Source: Rubrivivax sp.
GTDB lineage: Bacteria; Pseudomonadota; Gammaproteobacteria; Burkholderiales; Burkholderiaceae_C
Length of the DNA stretch: 64,000 nt
Direction of reading: 5' to 3'
Assembly: GCA_027491255.1 (NCBI GenBank)
Contig: JAIXWM010000030.1
Coordinates: forward strand, 1-64,000
The notes beneath the pieces were generated by a model. It was given only the letters and a program-made list of their open reading frames with translations, made no database searches and had not been told where the DNA came from. How positions within the stretch are numbered: position 1 is the stretch's first letter; every line of letters begins with the position of its first letter. This document shows positions 44,649 through 53,518 of this stretch, in pieces. The translations under genes and the position numbers were made by a program.

Positions 44649-46523
44649 ATGCACCGCAAATCTGTCACCCACCCTCTGCTGCTGATCCTGCTGGTCCTCC
44701 TCGCCACCCTGGCCACCACTCCGGCCCGCGCCGACTACGACCCCGGCGTCACCTGGCTCGAGCGCGTGGACGAGTTGCACGTGAACGCCGACGCCACGCA
44801 CGTCAAGACGACCCAGCTCCTGCTGCGCATCGACAACGAGGCTGCGGTGGAGGAGAACGCCGAGCGGCGTATCCACTACAGCAGTTCGCTCGAAACCCTG
44901 GAGGTGATCGAGGCCTGGACCGTCACGCCCGACGGGCGCAAGCTCGTCGTCGCGCCTGACCGCATGCGCACGATGGAATCCACCGACGAGGGCCGACCCG
45001 ATTTCGACGACCAGAAGGTGCGCGTGGTGATCTTCCCCTCCGTGACGCAGGGAGCGCGGCTGCACCTGCGCTACCGCATCACGGTCCACAAGCCGTACTT
45101 CACAGGGCACATGTCATGGAGCCGGCACTACCCGCCGGGCTCGCGCTTCGAGGACGCGCGAGTCCACGTCAGCCATGACCCGGCCATTGCGCTGCGGGTG
45201 GGTACGCGCGAAGTGGCGGGCGGCCGGGTGGCCGCCCTGGCCACCGACACCTCGGGCACGGTGCGCTACGCCTTCGCCTTCCGCCAGCCTGTTGCGCACC
45301 CGCCGGAGGAGGGGCGCGTGGAGTTTGAGGACTTTGCGCCCTTCGTGCACGTGACGAGCTTTGCCGACCGCGCTGCGCAGGCCGCGGCCTACCAGGCCGG
45401 CGCGCGCCCTCAGGCCGAGCCCACACCACAGATCCGCGCGCTGGCTGCCGAACTCACCGCCGGCGCCGCGACCGATCGCGAGAAAGTGCAGCGCCTGTAC
45501 CAATGGGTGAGCCGCCACATCCGCTATGTGGCCCTGAACATCGACGTCGGCGGTTTCGTGCCGCGACCGGCGCAGGCCATTCTGGAGAACCGCTACGGCG
45601 ACTGCAAGGACCATGTCGTGCTGCTGGAGGCGCTGCTGCGCGCGGTGGGCATCGAGAGCAGCCCCGCGCTGGTGAATTCCGGCGCCGCGATGAAGTTGCC
45701 CGAGCTGGCGATCTCCACCCCCTTCAACCACGTCATCGTCCACGTCACAGGGCTGGACCTGTACCTGGACTCCACCGCCCGCTTCGCGCCCATGGGCACG
45801 CTGCCCGACGCGGTGATGGACAAGCCGGTGCTGCTGACGGCCAGTGGCCAGGTAGCGCGCACGCCGCGCACCACCGCGCAGACCAACCGCACCCACACCA
45901 GGGTGTGGATGGAGCTTGCTGCCGACGGCGGCGTGCGCGGCCGCTCCGTCGCTTCCATGCACGGTGCGGAGCAGGTGGACTGGCGCTCTTCGCAGTACGA
46001 CAACATCGGTGCGCGGCAGGACGACCTGGTCAAGTCGTATCTGAAGCGGTATGGCGAGACGGGCCGCGGTCGTATCGAGGCCGGTGACCCCCTGGATCTG
46101 GGCAGCGCCTGGGAGATGCGCGCCCACTTCGAACTCGACCCGGTGGTCAACCTGCCTGGCCCGAGCGCGATGACGATCCCGGTGGGCGTCGCCCCGGGCA
46201 TCCTGCGCGGCATCACGACGACCAGCCGGCCGCCCGGGCGCCGCTTCGACCGCTACTGCCTGTCCCGTCAGCACCGTGAAGAGATCGAACTTCGCCTGCC
46301 GCCGCAGGTGCGTATCACCCGCATCCCGGCCGACACGCGCTTCCAGCGCGGCACGCTGCGCTACAGCGCGAGCTACCGCCGCACTGGGCAGGTGGTGACG
46401 ATCACGCGCGAGTTCGCCGTCGACCGACCCAGCCACACCTGCAACGCCGGAGACGACGCCGACTGGACCGTCTTCCTGCGCGTGCTGCAGCGGGACTTGC
46501 GAGGGCAGGTGTTTTTGCGGTAA
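44649..46523 (+). CDS. Exported DUF3857/transglutaminase-like protein
   Basis: A 624-residue protein. Signal peptide (LLLILLVLLATLATTPARA), an N-terminal DUF3857 domain (about 30-270), and a transglutaminase-like core around residues 290-400 with candidate triad Cys (YGDCKDHV), His (FNHVIVHV) and Asp (YLDSTARF). The C-terminal part is a beta-rich DUF3858-like domain. The family is found in many Gram-negatives, with function poorly known; it may crosslink or hydrolyse peptides outside the cytoplasm. Confidence 0.88.
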   Translation: MHRKSVTHPLLLILLVLLATLATTPARADYDPGVTWLERVDELHVNADATHVKTTQLLLRIDNEAAVEENAERRIHYSSSLETLEVIEAWTVTPDGRKLVVAPDRMRTMESTDEGRPDFDDQKVRVVIFPSVTQGARLHLRYRITVHKPYFTGHMSWSRHYPPGSRFEDARVHVSHDPAIALRVGTREVAGGRVAALATDTSGTVRYAFAFRQPVAHPPEEGRVEFEDFAPFVHVTSFADRAAQAAAYQAGARPQAEPTPQIRALAAELTAGAATDREKVQRLYQWVSRHIRYVALNIDVGGFVPRPAQAILENRYGDCKDHVVLLEALLRAVGIESSPALVNSGAAMKLPELAISTPFNHVIVHVTGLDLYLDSTARFAPMGTLPDAVMDKPVLLTASGQVARTPRTTAQTNRTHTRVWMELAADGGVRGRSVASMHGAEQVDWRSSQYDNIGARQDDLVKSYLKRYGETGRGRIEAGDPLDLGSAWEMRAHFELDPVVNLPGPSAMTIPVGVAPGILRGITTTSRPPGRRFDRYCLSRQHREEIELRLPPQVRITRIPADTRFQRGTLRYSASYRRTGQVVTITREFAVDRPSHTCNAGDDADWTVFLRVLQRDLRGQVFLR

Positions 46524-46544
46524 GTGCAATCGCGCCGGAGCGCC

Positions 46545-46910
46545 CTACGACAGCGTCATCTCCAACTGCACCTCTCGATACGCCACCTCGGGGCGCACCT
46601 TTCCGCGCTCGCCCTTGTGCAGGCGCACGAGGCCGTAGCGCTCCATGGTCTTGAGCGTGCGTGACAGATTGCCCGGCGTGCGGCCTGTAGCGGCAGCAAG
46701 ATCGTGCAGGGACTCCGGGTGCGTCTGCGAGATCTGGGCCAGCAAGGCCCGGTTACGGTTGGACAGGAGCCTGGCAAAGCTCTCCGGCGAGGTGAACCAC
46801 ACCTTCGGGTCACCAGGCTGAGGCCGCAACTCCCCCCTGGCGATCGCCATCGTGCGTGCCTTCATGTCCTCGTACGAGGCTATCCCAACCTTCAACGTCT
46901 TCATGTCCAC
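46545..46910 (-). CDS. TumA-like HTH antitoxin
   Basis: A 121-residue protein with a C-terminal winged HTH (SLHDLAAATGRTPGNLSRTL, then MERYGLVRL). It overlaps the upstream toxin gene by ten bases. The pair matches the TumE/TumA (DUF6516 plus HTH) toxin-antitoxin arrangement. Confidence 0.75.
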   Translation of the reverse strand: MDMKTLKVGIASYEDMKARTMAIARGELRPQPGDPKVWFTSPESFARLLSNRNRALLAQISQTHPESLHDLAAATGRTPGNLSRTLKTMERYGLVRLHKGERGKVRPEVAYREVQLEMTLS

Positions 46911-47251
46911 ACTCCTTTGGCGCGCAGCACTGATTCCACTTCAGTCCAGAAGGCTGCCAGCAGCGCCGACGCATTCGTGTACTGGTAAGGGGTGACCGTA
47001 CGCATTCGATGCCGATGATCCTGGCCTGTGCCCCTCGCGCGACCGGCCACCGGATGCGCGTTGTCGAACCCCACCAGGCGATCGCCATCGGGCGCGTGCA
47101 TGGTCAGCGAATAGTCCAGGCCATGCGGCTTTTCCGCACTTTCCGGCACCTGATGCACGACGAACTTCACCCAGTAGCCCGCATCGTCGATGACCAGGAT
47201 CTGGCCGTGCAGGTCGAGAAGTGCGTCCAGAGACGTGTCGCGCGGTGGCAT
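46901..47251 (-). CDS. TumE (DUF6516)-family toxin
   Basis: A 116-residue protein whose motifs YWVKFVVHQVPES, LDYSLTMHAPDGDRLVGFDN and DHRHRM fit the TumE/DUF6516 family, a putative toxin related to the RelE or RNase-like types. It precedes its antitoxin gene, overlapping it. The start MPPRDTSL gives the usual length. Confidence 0.75.
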   Translation of the reverse strand: MPPRDTSLDALLDLHGQILVIDDAGYWVKFVVHQVPESAEKPHGLDYSLTMHAPDGDRLVGFDNAHPVAGRARGTGQDHRHRMRTVTPYQYTNASALLAAFWTEVESVLRAKGVWT

Positions 47252-47289
47252 CAGACATTATCACTAACTGATAAGACCCGTGGCCTATG

Positions 47290-47577
47290 TCTTCGGCCGG
47301 CTGTGCCTGGTGGGGATCAATGCGGCGGCCTTCCGGGACGAGCCCGTGCCGCTGGCGCGCCTGTTCCCCGGCTACGGGGACCGGGTCTTCGCGCACTGGT
47401 ACAGCGGCACGCTGCGGGTGCCGCAGGGCCGGCAGCTGAAGTACGTGCACATGGGCTACGCCAGCACCTACGAGCGCGACCTGATGCTGGAGGTCGAGCG
47501 CGGTGTGCTGCGCGGAACCTGGGTGCGCCACAACGCGCAGGGGGGCGGGCGACAGTGCCTTGCAGGGCAGGGGCAGC
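47290..47577 (+). pseudogene. Decayed copy of the 49038 gene
   Basis: Matches codons ~60-150 of the intact gene at 49038-49493 (FPGYGDRVFAHWYSGTLRVP etc.). The 5' third is missing and a +1 G in a G-run (six G instead of five, at about 47540) shifts the frame so that the reading continues into the following gene. The 131-codon frame 47280-47675 is this artefactual fusion. Confidence 0.8.
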
Positions 47578-47582
47578 GCGTC

Positions 47583-48043
47583 ATGACCGATGCCCACGCC
47601 TGGCTGCAGGTCTATCTTGCAGCCGGCATCGTGACGCTGGTCATCTCGGGCTGCCTCGCGCTGCGTGAGCGCTGACGTCGGCGCGGCGACCTCGAAGCCC
47701 TGTCAGCCTGCTGGAGGCCCCGGACCCCCGAACCCAAACTTTCTGGTATCGCGTCCGAGCCCGTGTGCTGACGCCCGTTCTAGTATCCGATGTGGGCGCG
47801 CCTGAATGCACAGAAGCAAGAGGGTGACGAACTCTGGGCCTTCAAGGCGCAGTGGCAGGATGAGCTGAGCCGGCCGGACCGGCGCGGGGCTACGTCGTCT
47901 GGCGAGGGGGCCAACCGGTGGCGCACATCCTGACGGTGCTGGAGCGCCTGGAAGGCCGCGCCGCGGTTCCTGCCGACGATGATGTGCTTAATGACGACGA
48001 CGAGATCCAGATCCCGGCATCCCTTCGCAAGGATGCGGACTGA
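47583..48043 (+). pseudogene. Decayed copy of the 49490 membrane-protein gene
   Basis: Begins like the intact 49490 gene (MTDAHAWLQVYLAAGIVTLV) but has TGG to TGA at 47672-47674, further small indels, and a deletion of about 220 bases joining CCCGTTCT to CCGATGTGGGCGCG. The end (GCGGACTGA) matches the end of the intact copy. Confidence 0.8.
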
Positions 48044-48106
48044 GGTGACGATGGGATCGGTTCAAGCAGCGCGTTCCGGTACGCTGCATCGCAGCAGGCC
48101 GGGCCC

Positions 48107-48406
48107 CTACGCCGCCAGCAGGGCGCACCGCGGAATGCGGTTCAGTTCTTCCCTGAGGTCTTCCCTGGCCATCGCGATGTCGTAGCTGGCCTGACCGCGC
48201 AGCCACCAACCGTCGCTCAGCCCGAAGTAGCGGCACAGACGCAGGTCGGTGTCTGCCGTGATGCCACGCTTGCCGGCCACGATGTCACCGATGCGCTGCG
48301 GCGGAACCCCGATGTCCTTGGCCAGGCGGTACTTTGTCAGGCCCAGAGGCTTCAGGAATTCCTCCTCGAGCATCTCGCCCGGCGAGACGGGCAGCACGGT
48401 GCGCAT
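48107..48406 (-). CDS. higA: HigA-type antitoxin
   Basis: A 99-residue HTH-XRE protein: PGEMLEEEFLKPLGLTKYRL, then VPPQRIGDIVAGKRGIT as recognition helix. The longer frame to 48532 overlaps the toxin and is not needed. It lies 19 bases downstream of higB on the same strand, the inverted (toxin-first) order of higBA loci. Confidence 0.88.
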   Translation of the reverse strand: MRTVLPVSPGEMLEEEFLKPLGLTKYRLAKDIGVPPQRIGDIVAGKRGITADTDLRLCRYFGLSDGWWLRGQASYDIAMAREDLREELNRIPRCALLAA

Positions 48407-48425
48407 GATTCGGTCCCTTTCAAGG

Positions 48426-48707
48426 TCAGTGATAGTCGACGATCTCGACGTCGCAGGCACCGTCGGGTGTCCAGACGAAGCACACCCGCCACTGCTCGTT
48501 GATGCGGATGCTGTGCTGGCCGCGCCTGTCACCCGTCAAGGCCTCAAGGCGGTTGCCGGGCGGCACCTTCAGGTCCTCCAGGACGGCGGACCAGTCCAAC
48601 TGTGCGAGTTTGCGCAGGGCAGGGCGTTCCACGTTCACCCAACGCCGCACCCTGCGGCCCTCGAACAGCGCCTGTGTGTCCTTGCACTTGAAGCTCCTGA
48701 TCGGCAT
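48426..48707 (-). CDS. higB: HigB-type RelE-family toxin
   Basis: A 93-residue ribosome-dependent mRNA interferase candidate: SFKCKDTQALFEGRRV, LEALTGDRRGQHSIRINEQW and RVCFVW are HigB motifs, including the conserved RINEQWR segment. It precedes higA; promoter expected in 48708-48760. Confidence 0.88.
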   Translation of the reverse strand: MPIRSFKCKDTQALFEGRRVRRWVNVERPALRKLAQLDWSAVLEDLKVPPGNRLEALTGDRRGQHSIRINEQWRVCFVWTPDGACDVEIVDYH

Positions 48708-49037
48708 GCATCGATATTAACGTAGTGCGTTCATAGTCTGCCGTCCGAAACGGGCCGATCCACCGATGCCCGCCTCGCAGAAGACATCGTGTTCCATCCC
48801 ATCGGCCGTCCCCTCGGCACCGATGACGCCTGCGTAATGGGTCCGGCTGTGCAGGCAACGTGGTTCCCTCTGCCGGTGAGCACGTCCACAAGCGCGCAAT
48901 GGCTGTGATTCCGTCCAGATCACCTGGTGAGCCACCCACCTTGCAGACTCTGCTCGAACGCCGGCACGCCCCGAAAGCCACAGTCGGGGGTCAGCGCCGC
49001 ACAACGCGTTCTTTCAGAGACGGACAGAAGCCAACAA
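48708..49037. other. 330-base intergenic region
   Basis: No convincing gene on either strand. It should hold the higBA promoter (right after 48707) and includes repeat copy 2 at 48914-48937 before the 49038 gene. Frames crossing it are shadows. Confidence 0.6.
48914..48937. repeat. Dispersed palindromic repeat, copy 2
   Basis: Same CCAGATCACCTGGTGAGC core as the copy at 44547, with one change further on (GCCACC for GCTACC). Preceded by CTGTGATT as in copy 3. Confidence 0.85.
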
Positions 49038-49493
49038 ATGACCGCACAGTTTGGCGAGCACCTGCGCTACCAGGGCGAGGACATGACCATGGCCACCGAG
49101 CCCCTGGAGGATTACTTCGCCCTGGGCGGCGAGCGACCGTCGTCCGGGTCCCTCTGCACCGCGTTGTGGCGTGGCTACCTTGGCAGTTGGGAGATCGTGG
49201 GCAACAGGCTGTACCTGGTGGGCCTGAATTCCTCGCCCTTCGGGGATGAGCCCATACCGCTCGAGCGCCTGTTCCCAGGCTACGGTGACCGGGTCTTCGC
49301 GCACTGGTACAGCGGTACGCTGCGGGTGCCTCAGGGCCGTCAGTTGGTCTATGTGCACATGGGCTACGCCAGCACCTACGAGCGCGACCTGATGCTGCAG
49401 ATCGAGCGCGGTGTGCTGCGTGGCACCTGGGTGCGCCACAACGCGCAGGGGGCGGGCGACAGTGCCTTGCACGGCAGGGGCAGCACGTCATGA
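49038..49493 (+). CDS. Conserved hypothetical protein
   Basis: A 151-residue cytoplasmic protein from ATG 49038 (MTAQFGEHLRYQGEDM). The core LYLVGLNSSPFGDEPIPLER, FPGYGDRVFAHWYSGTLRVP and YASTYERDLMLQIERG looks like a compact beta-rich fold conserved among similar proteins; I do not recognise a function. A decayed copy lies 1.7 kb upstream. It overlaps the next gene by ATGA. Confidence 0.75.
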   Translation: MTAQFGEHLRYQGEDMTMATEPLEDYFALGGERPSSGSLCTALWRGYLGSWEIVGNRLYLVGLNSSPFGDEPIPLERLFPGYGDRVFAHWYSGTLRVPQGRQLVYVHMGYASTYERDLMLQIERGVLRGTWVRHNAQGAGDSALHGRGSTS

Positions 49494-50167
49494 CCGATGT
49501 CCACCCCTGGCTGCAGGTCTATCTTGCCGTCGGCATCGTCACGCTGGTCATCTCGGGCTGCCTCGCGCTGCGTGAGCGCTGGCGTCGGCGCGGCGACCTC
49601 GAAGCCCTGATCAGCCTGCTGGAAGACCCGGACCCCCGAACCCAAACGTTCTGGTATCGCGTCCGAGCCCGTGTGCTGACGCCCGTTCTGGTTGCGCTCT
49701 TCCTCGTAGTGCTGTGGCCGGTGGTGCCCTGGATGAAGTTCCAGGACAGGCGCCACGCGCGTGGTGCAGCCAGGGAAGAGGCTGAGCGGGTTTTCAAGGT
49801 GCACCAGTCTCACCTGCTGCAGCGCTGCAGCGTCGAAGAGGTCGAATCGCGTGAGATCGTGCAGGACCCACTGAACGCCGTGCCGCCCGTGCCCTTCGGT
49901 CACTTGAACCCGATGTGGGCGCGCCTGAAGGCGCAGATGCAAGCGGGCGACGAACTCTGGACCTTCAAGTCCCGTTGGCAGGACGACCTCGGCCGGCAGG
50001 ACCAGCGCACCGGCTACGTGCTCTGGAGAGAGTGCCAACCGGCAGCGCACATGCTGACCGGTCTGGAGCAGCTTGAAGATCGCCCTGTCGGCCCAACCGA
50101 AGAAGACGTTCACCTGGATTTCGACGAAATCCGGGGCCCGGCACTTCTTCACAAGGGTGCGGACTGA
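49490..50167 (+). CDS. Two-pass membrane protein of unknown function
   Basis: A 225-residue protein with membrane segments at about 8-28 (LQVYLAVGIVTLVISGCLAL) and 62-82 (LTPVLVALFLVVLWPVVPWM); the C-terminal ~140 residues are soluble and acidic. It is translationally coupled to the 49038 gene, so the two probably act together. A decayed copy lies at 47583-48043. Not recognised. Confidence 0.72.
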   Translation: MTDVHPWLQVYLAVGIVTLVISGCLALRERWRRRGDLEALISLLEDPDPRTQTFWYRVRARVLTPVLVALFLVVLWPVVPWMKFQDRRHARGAAREEAERVFKVHQSHLLQRCSVEEVESREIVQDPLNAVPPVPFGHLNPMWARLKAQMQAGDELWTFKSRWQDDLGRQDQRTGYVLWRECQPAAHMLTGLEQLEDRPVGPTEEDVHLDFDEIRGPALLHKGAD

Positions 50168-50249
50168 GGCACCGACGGGTGTTCGTCCAGCCGGCGCCGG
50201 CCCAGCCCGGCGTTGTCCCCTGCGCTGCTGCAAGGTGCGGCGCTGGATT

Positions 50250-51062
50250 TCACAGGGGTATGCGGGCAGGCGGCGGAACCATGGGCAGGCGCCGCTTCGT
50301 TGCCACCGCGAAGAAGAGGACATCGTCCGGTGCACGGCTGTCCGACAGTGTGACCTCGCAGCCCAGCACCTCCAGCGCTTGCACCACCCAGGCGCGGTCG
50401 GCGCCGCCCCAGCGGAACGGTCCGTCCCGACGGCCCTTGTGGTGAATCTCCAGCGTGTTCGTGCGATAGCCTTGGCCGCACCACAGGCCCGTTTCGATCA
50501 CCAGGCGCGCGCCTGTCGCCATCGAATCGACCAACTCACGAAGCCCGGCGCGCGCTGCCGTCTCGTTGCCCAGCACGCCCAGCCCGTTGCCCATGAGAAG
50601 AATCAGGTCGAAGGGGCCTTCACTCCTGGCCTGCTGCCAGTTGGCGACGAAGGTGGCGGGCGAGGCCACGGCGGCGTTGCAGTGCGCGCGCAGGCCGTCG
50701 CAGGCTTCGATGCCGACGCAGTGGATATCGGCGCGGGCAGCGCGCAGGTGCTTGAGGTGCCTGCCGGCGCCGCATCCATAGTCGAGCACTCGGGCGGCCA
50801 CAGGCAGCGTGATCTCGCCGAGCAGATCGAACTCATCCTGCCGCAACCGCAGAAAGTCGCGGCACGGCATGGCGATCGGCGGGCTACCGTTGAGCGCCAG
50901 ACCAAATGTCTGGTCACGGCCGGCCAGCGCTTCAAGCATCGCCGAGCCGAAGGCAGTAGGCAAGGGCAGGCTCCGGTGACGTCGACTTGTCACTTTACAG
51001 CGGCCCACGATCTCGGCAATGCCTTTTGTTGTCGAGGCCACCGCTGTCGCTTCGGCCGCCAT
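50250..51062 (-). CDS. Class I SAM-dependent methyltransferase
   Basis: Up to 270 residues. Motif I VLDYGCGAGRHLKHL and acidic residue at the end of beta-2 (VGIEACDG) show a Rossmann-fold methyltransferase; FDLILLMGNGLGVL is motif IV-like. The true start could be internal, for instance GTG 50993 or Met at 50939, because no ribosome site is obvious. Substrate unknown. Confidence 0.8.
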   Translation of the reverse strand: MAAEATAVASTTKGIAEIVGRCKVTSRRHRSLPLPTAFGSAMLEALAGRDQTFGLALNGSPPIAMPCRDFLRLRQDEFDLLGEITLPVAARVLDYGCGAGRHLKHLRAARADIHCVGIEACDGLRAHCNAAVASPATFVANWQQARSEGPFDLILLMGNGLGVLGNETAARAGLRELVDSMATGARLVIETGLWCGQGYRTNTLEIHHKGRRDGPFRWGGADRAWVVQALEVLGCEVTLSDSRAPDDVLFFAVATKRRLPMVPPPARIPL

Positions 51063-51176
51063 TCACCTGGATCTTGGCGTCGCCGCTGACCCCTGCGTGA
51101 CCCTCCCGGCGGTGCAGCCGATCTGGCGGCTGCTTTGGATGATCAGATCCACTTCGATGCGCGGACTGTGATTTTT

Positions 51177-51200
51177 TCCAGATCACCTGGTGAGCTACCT
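51177..51200. repeat. Dispersed palindromic repeat, copy 3
   Basis: CCAGATCACCTGGTGAGC core, preceded by CTGTGATTTTTT. It sits in the 221-base gap between the methyltransferase and the 51284 gene. Confidence 0.85.
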
Positions 51201-51283
51201 GGCCCTCAGACTGAGGCGAACATCCCTACCGCGCCAGGCCGAAGACGCCCAGTTCACCCCGGCGCTCACTCGCAGGATTCCGT

Positions 51284-52150
51284 ATGCCCCGTACCGCACA
51301 GCGACGCAAGAGTTCCTCCGCCATCCGGATGCCCTTCCGGATCCTGGCGGTGTTGATCGGCCTGATGGCCCTGGTCACAGCCGTCGTGGATTGGCGTTCG
51401 TTCCCGGTCTTCACTGCGGTCATGGGCATGTTCTTCCTGATCGCCGGCGTCGGCGGGGACGAGGGCGCTGGTATTCTTGACCGGTGCGTGAACGACGTCA
51501 TGCGCGCAATCGCCAAGGCCGTTGCGTGGTGCTGGCGCCTGGTGGGCAAGCTGACCGGACGCAAGGCGGAGGACGCTTCACCGGCGTGGCTGGGCGACGA
51601 ACCGCTGCCCTCGCTCGAGGATCACGGCGAACACGCCGCCATCCTGTTGGACGCCGACAGCGACCTGGTCGACGAGCCTTTCGAGCGTGAACCCCACCAC
51701 ACCGCGCTGGACCTGCTGCGTCAGCTCTACGCCCATGACCGGTGCGACTGGTTTGCCGTGGCGCTGCGCGAGGCCACGGGCTGGCCGGTGGTGGGGGCGG
51801 CCTCACCTGGCGAGTACCCGGCGCACCGGCTGAACCGCGATCCACAGGGCCGGTTGGTGGACGCCTACGGCCACGTCACCCTGGACGACCTGCGCTGGCG
51901 CTACGACATCGACGACCTGGAGATCGTCGAGCACCCCGAGATCCATCCCGACCTTGCGCCGAGCCCGCGTGACCTGCCTTGGATGGCTGCAGCGATGCTG
52001 CACCTGCCGACCGAGCCTTTCGTGTCGATACGCGACCCGCTGGAGGCCTGGGCGCGGTACGGACACCCTTTCCCAGGCGCACCGGAGGCGGGCGCCGCGC
52101 TGCAGCAGGGCTCCGACGCCCACTCCGCCCAGGGCCGGCCCACCGCATGA
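51284..52150 (+). CDS. Membrane protein of unknown function
   Basis: A 288-residue protein. Two hydrophobic segments (about 19-38 and 41-57) near the N-terminus, a basic loop, then a ~190-residue acidic soluble domain with no motif I recognise. It overlaps the M50 protease gene by ATGA, so the pair probably functions together, perhaps as substrate or adaptor of the protease (inference). Confidence 0.7.
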   Translation: MPRTAQRRKSSSAIRMPFRILAVLIGLMALVTAVVDWRSFPVFTAVMGMFFLIAGVGGDEGAGILDRCVNDVMRAIAKAVAWCWRLVGKLTGRKAEDASPAWLGDEPLPSLEDHGEHAAILLDADSDLVDEPFEREPHHTALDLLRQLYAHDRCDWFAVALREATGWPVVGAASPGEYPAHRLNRDPQGRLVDAYGHVTLDDLRWRYDIDDLEIVEHPEIHPDLAPSPRDLPWMAAAMLHLPTEPFVSIRDPLEAWARYGHPFPGAPEAGAALQQGSDAHSAQGRPTA

Positions 52151-52863
52151 CGCTGTTCCACCTGCTCTACTGGCTGCGCCTGGCCCACCCCGCCGCACGC
52201 TGGGCCATGAGCGCAGCGTCGCTGGCCGTCTTCGCGGCCTTCTACAGCGCTTACATCAATCCGATCTTCGGCCTTGGCATGACGGCGATGCTGTGCGTCC
52301 ACGAGGCCGGGCACCTGCTGGCCGCGCGCTGGCGTCGCGTGCCGGCGGACCCGCCGGTCTTCCTGCCCTTTGTCGGCGCGCTCATGCTCATCGACGCCGA
52401 GGGGCAGCACCGGGCCGGGCAGCCCGACGACGGCGCCTTCGTCGCCATCGGCGGCCCGGCGCTGGGCACTGCCGGGGCCTGCGTGTGCTGGGCGCTGGGG
52501 GTGGCGCTGCAGTCCGAGGCGCTGACCACCGCCGCCTGGGCCGGCATGGCGCTGAACCTGTTCAACCTGATCCCGATGGCGCCGCTGGACGGCGGGCAGA
52601 TCGTGGAGGCGGTGTCCGCACCGCTGATGTGGTCCCTGGGCCTGCACACGCTGGCAGTGCTGCTGTTCGTGCTGCCCGAGCCGATGCTGGCGGTGCTGGC
52701 CCTGGTGGCGGGGCCGCTGCTGATTACCCGCTTCCTGATGGGTGGCGCAGCGGGGCTGGACGCACCGGCGCTGCTCGAGGGCCGGCTGCGCTGGGCCTAT
52801 GGGTTGGGCTACACGCTGCTGGTGGCGGTGACGGCGCTCGGGCTCGCGCTCGTGCGACCGTGA
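52147..52863 (+). CDS. M50-like membrane metalloprotease
   Basis: A 238-residue polytopic protein. The zinc-binding HEAGH lies in the second hydrophobic region, and the third ligand is in NLIPMAPLDGGQ, the NPxDG-type motif of site-2 proteases. Active-site residues are complete; there is no PDZ domain. It overlaps the upstream gene. A degenerate copy of its C-terminal half occurs at 56940-57373. Confidence 0.85.
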   Translation: MTLFHLLYWLRLAHPAARWAMSAASLAVFAAFYSAYINPIFGLGMTAMLCVHEAGHLLAARWRRVPADPPVFLPFVGALMLIDAEGQHRAGQPDDGAFVAIGGPALGTAGACVCWALGVALQSEALTTAAWAGMALNLFNLIPMAPLDGGQIVEAVSAPLMWSLGLHTLAVLLFVLPEPMLAVLALVAGPLLITRFLMGGAAGLDAPALLEGRLRWAYGLGYTLLVAVTALGLALVRP

Positions 52864-52868
52864 GGGCA

Positions 52869-53312
52869 TCAGCCTGCCATGCCACCGAGCCAGGCATGCA
52901 CTGCCTGCGCCTCGCGTGCGCCAAAGCCGGTACGCGGGTTGCAGCGGATGAGCTGCGGACAGGCGTCCGGGAACTCGAAAGCAGCGTCGTCCAGTGCTCT
53001 CCAGGACGCGCGCCCGCCGTTGATGTCAAGCCAAGCGCGAATCTCGTGGTACCGAGGCCAGCGCCCCACGTGCGCCGGCCCCGTGCAGCTGATCACGCGG
53101 CGCGACAGTCCCTGCGGCAACTGCTGCAGGATCGCCTGCACCGGGGCGTGAAAACGCCAACTCGACGAGATGACGCTGTCGCAGCGCCACGGGGCCAGGG
53201 CCGCCTCGAGAGCCGGTGCTTGGCCGAAAACGCCCCCAGGCGCCCCGCTGCCGGGGTGCAGCACGCCGTCGAAATCGAGGAAGAGCAGGGCGGGGACGGA
53301 CGTCGCAGCCAT
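52869..53312 (-). CDS. HAD-superfamily protein of the SAK type
   Basis: A 147-residue protein with LLFLDFDGVLHP (nucleophile Asp and acid Asp) and ISSSWRFHAP. This matches the HAD domain found in Swiss-army-knife RNA-repair proteins. The Met at 53312 is chosen because the upstream frame (to 53384) has no conserved residues. Likely a phosphatase acting on nucleic-acid ends or nucleotides; substrate unknown. Confidence 0.78.
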   Translation of the reverse strand: MAATSVPALLFLDFDGVLHPGSGAPGGVFGQAPALEAALAPWRCDSVISSSWRFHAPVQAILQQLPQGLSRRVISCTGPAHVGRWPRYHEIRAWLDINGGRASWRALDDAAFEFPDACPQLIRCNPRTGFGAREAQAVHAWLGGMAG

Positions 53313-53447
53313 CAGGTGGACATCATGCCTGTGGAGGCATCCGTTGGTACGGGAACGCCTGGGGCCGACGCAAGAAGCTTCCAAGGCTGCCGGCGAACCG
53401 CGGCTTCTGAATGTTTAAACGCCCAGCGTTGAAACGACTTTGAACAA

Positions 53448-53500
53448 TGACAGTGGCACATTGACATCAACTCTAAAAGCTGTCATAGTGACACTGTCAT
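53448..53500. promoter_or_regulatory. Palindromic operator region before the MerR-like gene
   Basis: TGACAGTG at 53448-53455 is mirrored by CACTGTCA at 53492-53499, and a perfect palindrome TGTCATAGTGACA occupies 53481-53493. It lies just upstream of the 53519 gene and is probably the site where its product binds (autoregulation). Confidence 0.55.
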
Positions 53501-53518
53501 CAATATCAGGCCCACGCC

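Noticed and set aside
47280..47675. A 131-residue protein gene
   Set aside because: It is an artefact of a +1 G that joins two decayed genes; comparison with 49038-50167 shows the original two frames.
48107..48532. Longer form of the HigA protein
   Set aside because: The N-terminal 42 residues overlap higB and look like antisense shadow; the Met at 48406 begins the conserved part.
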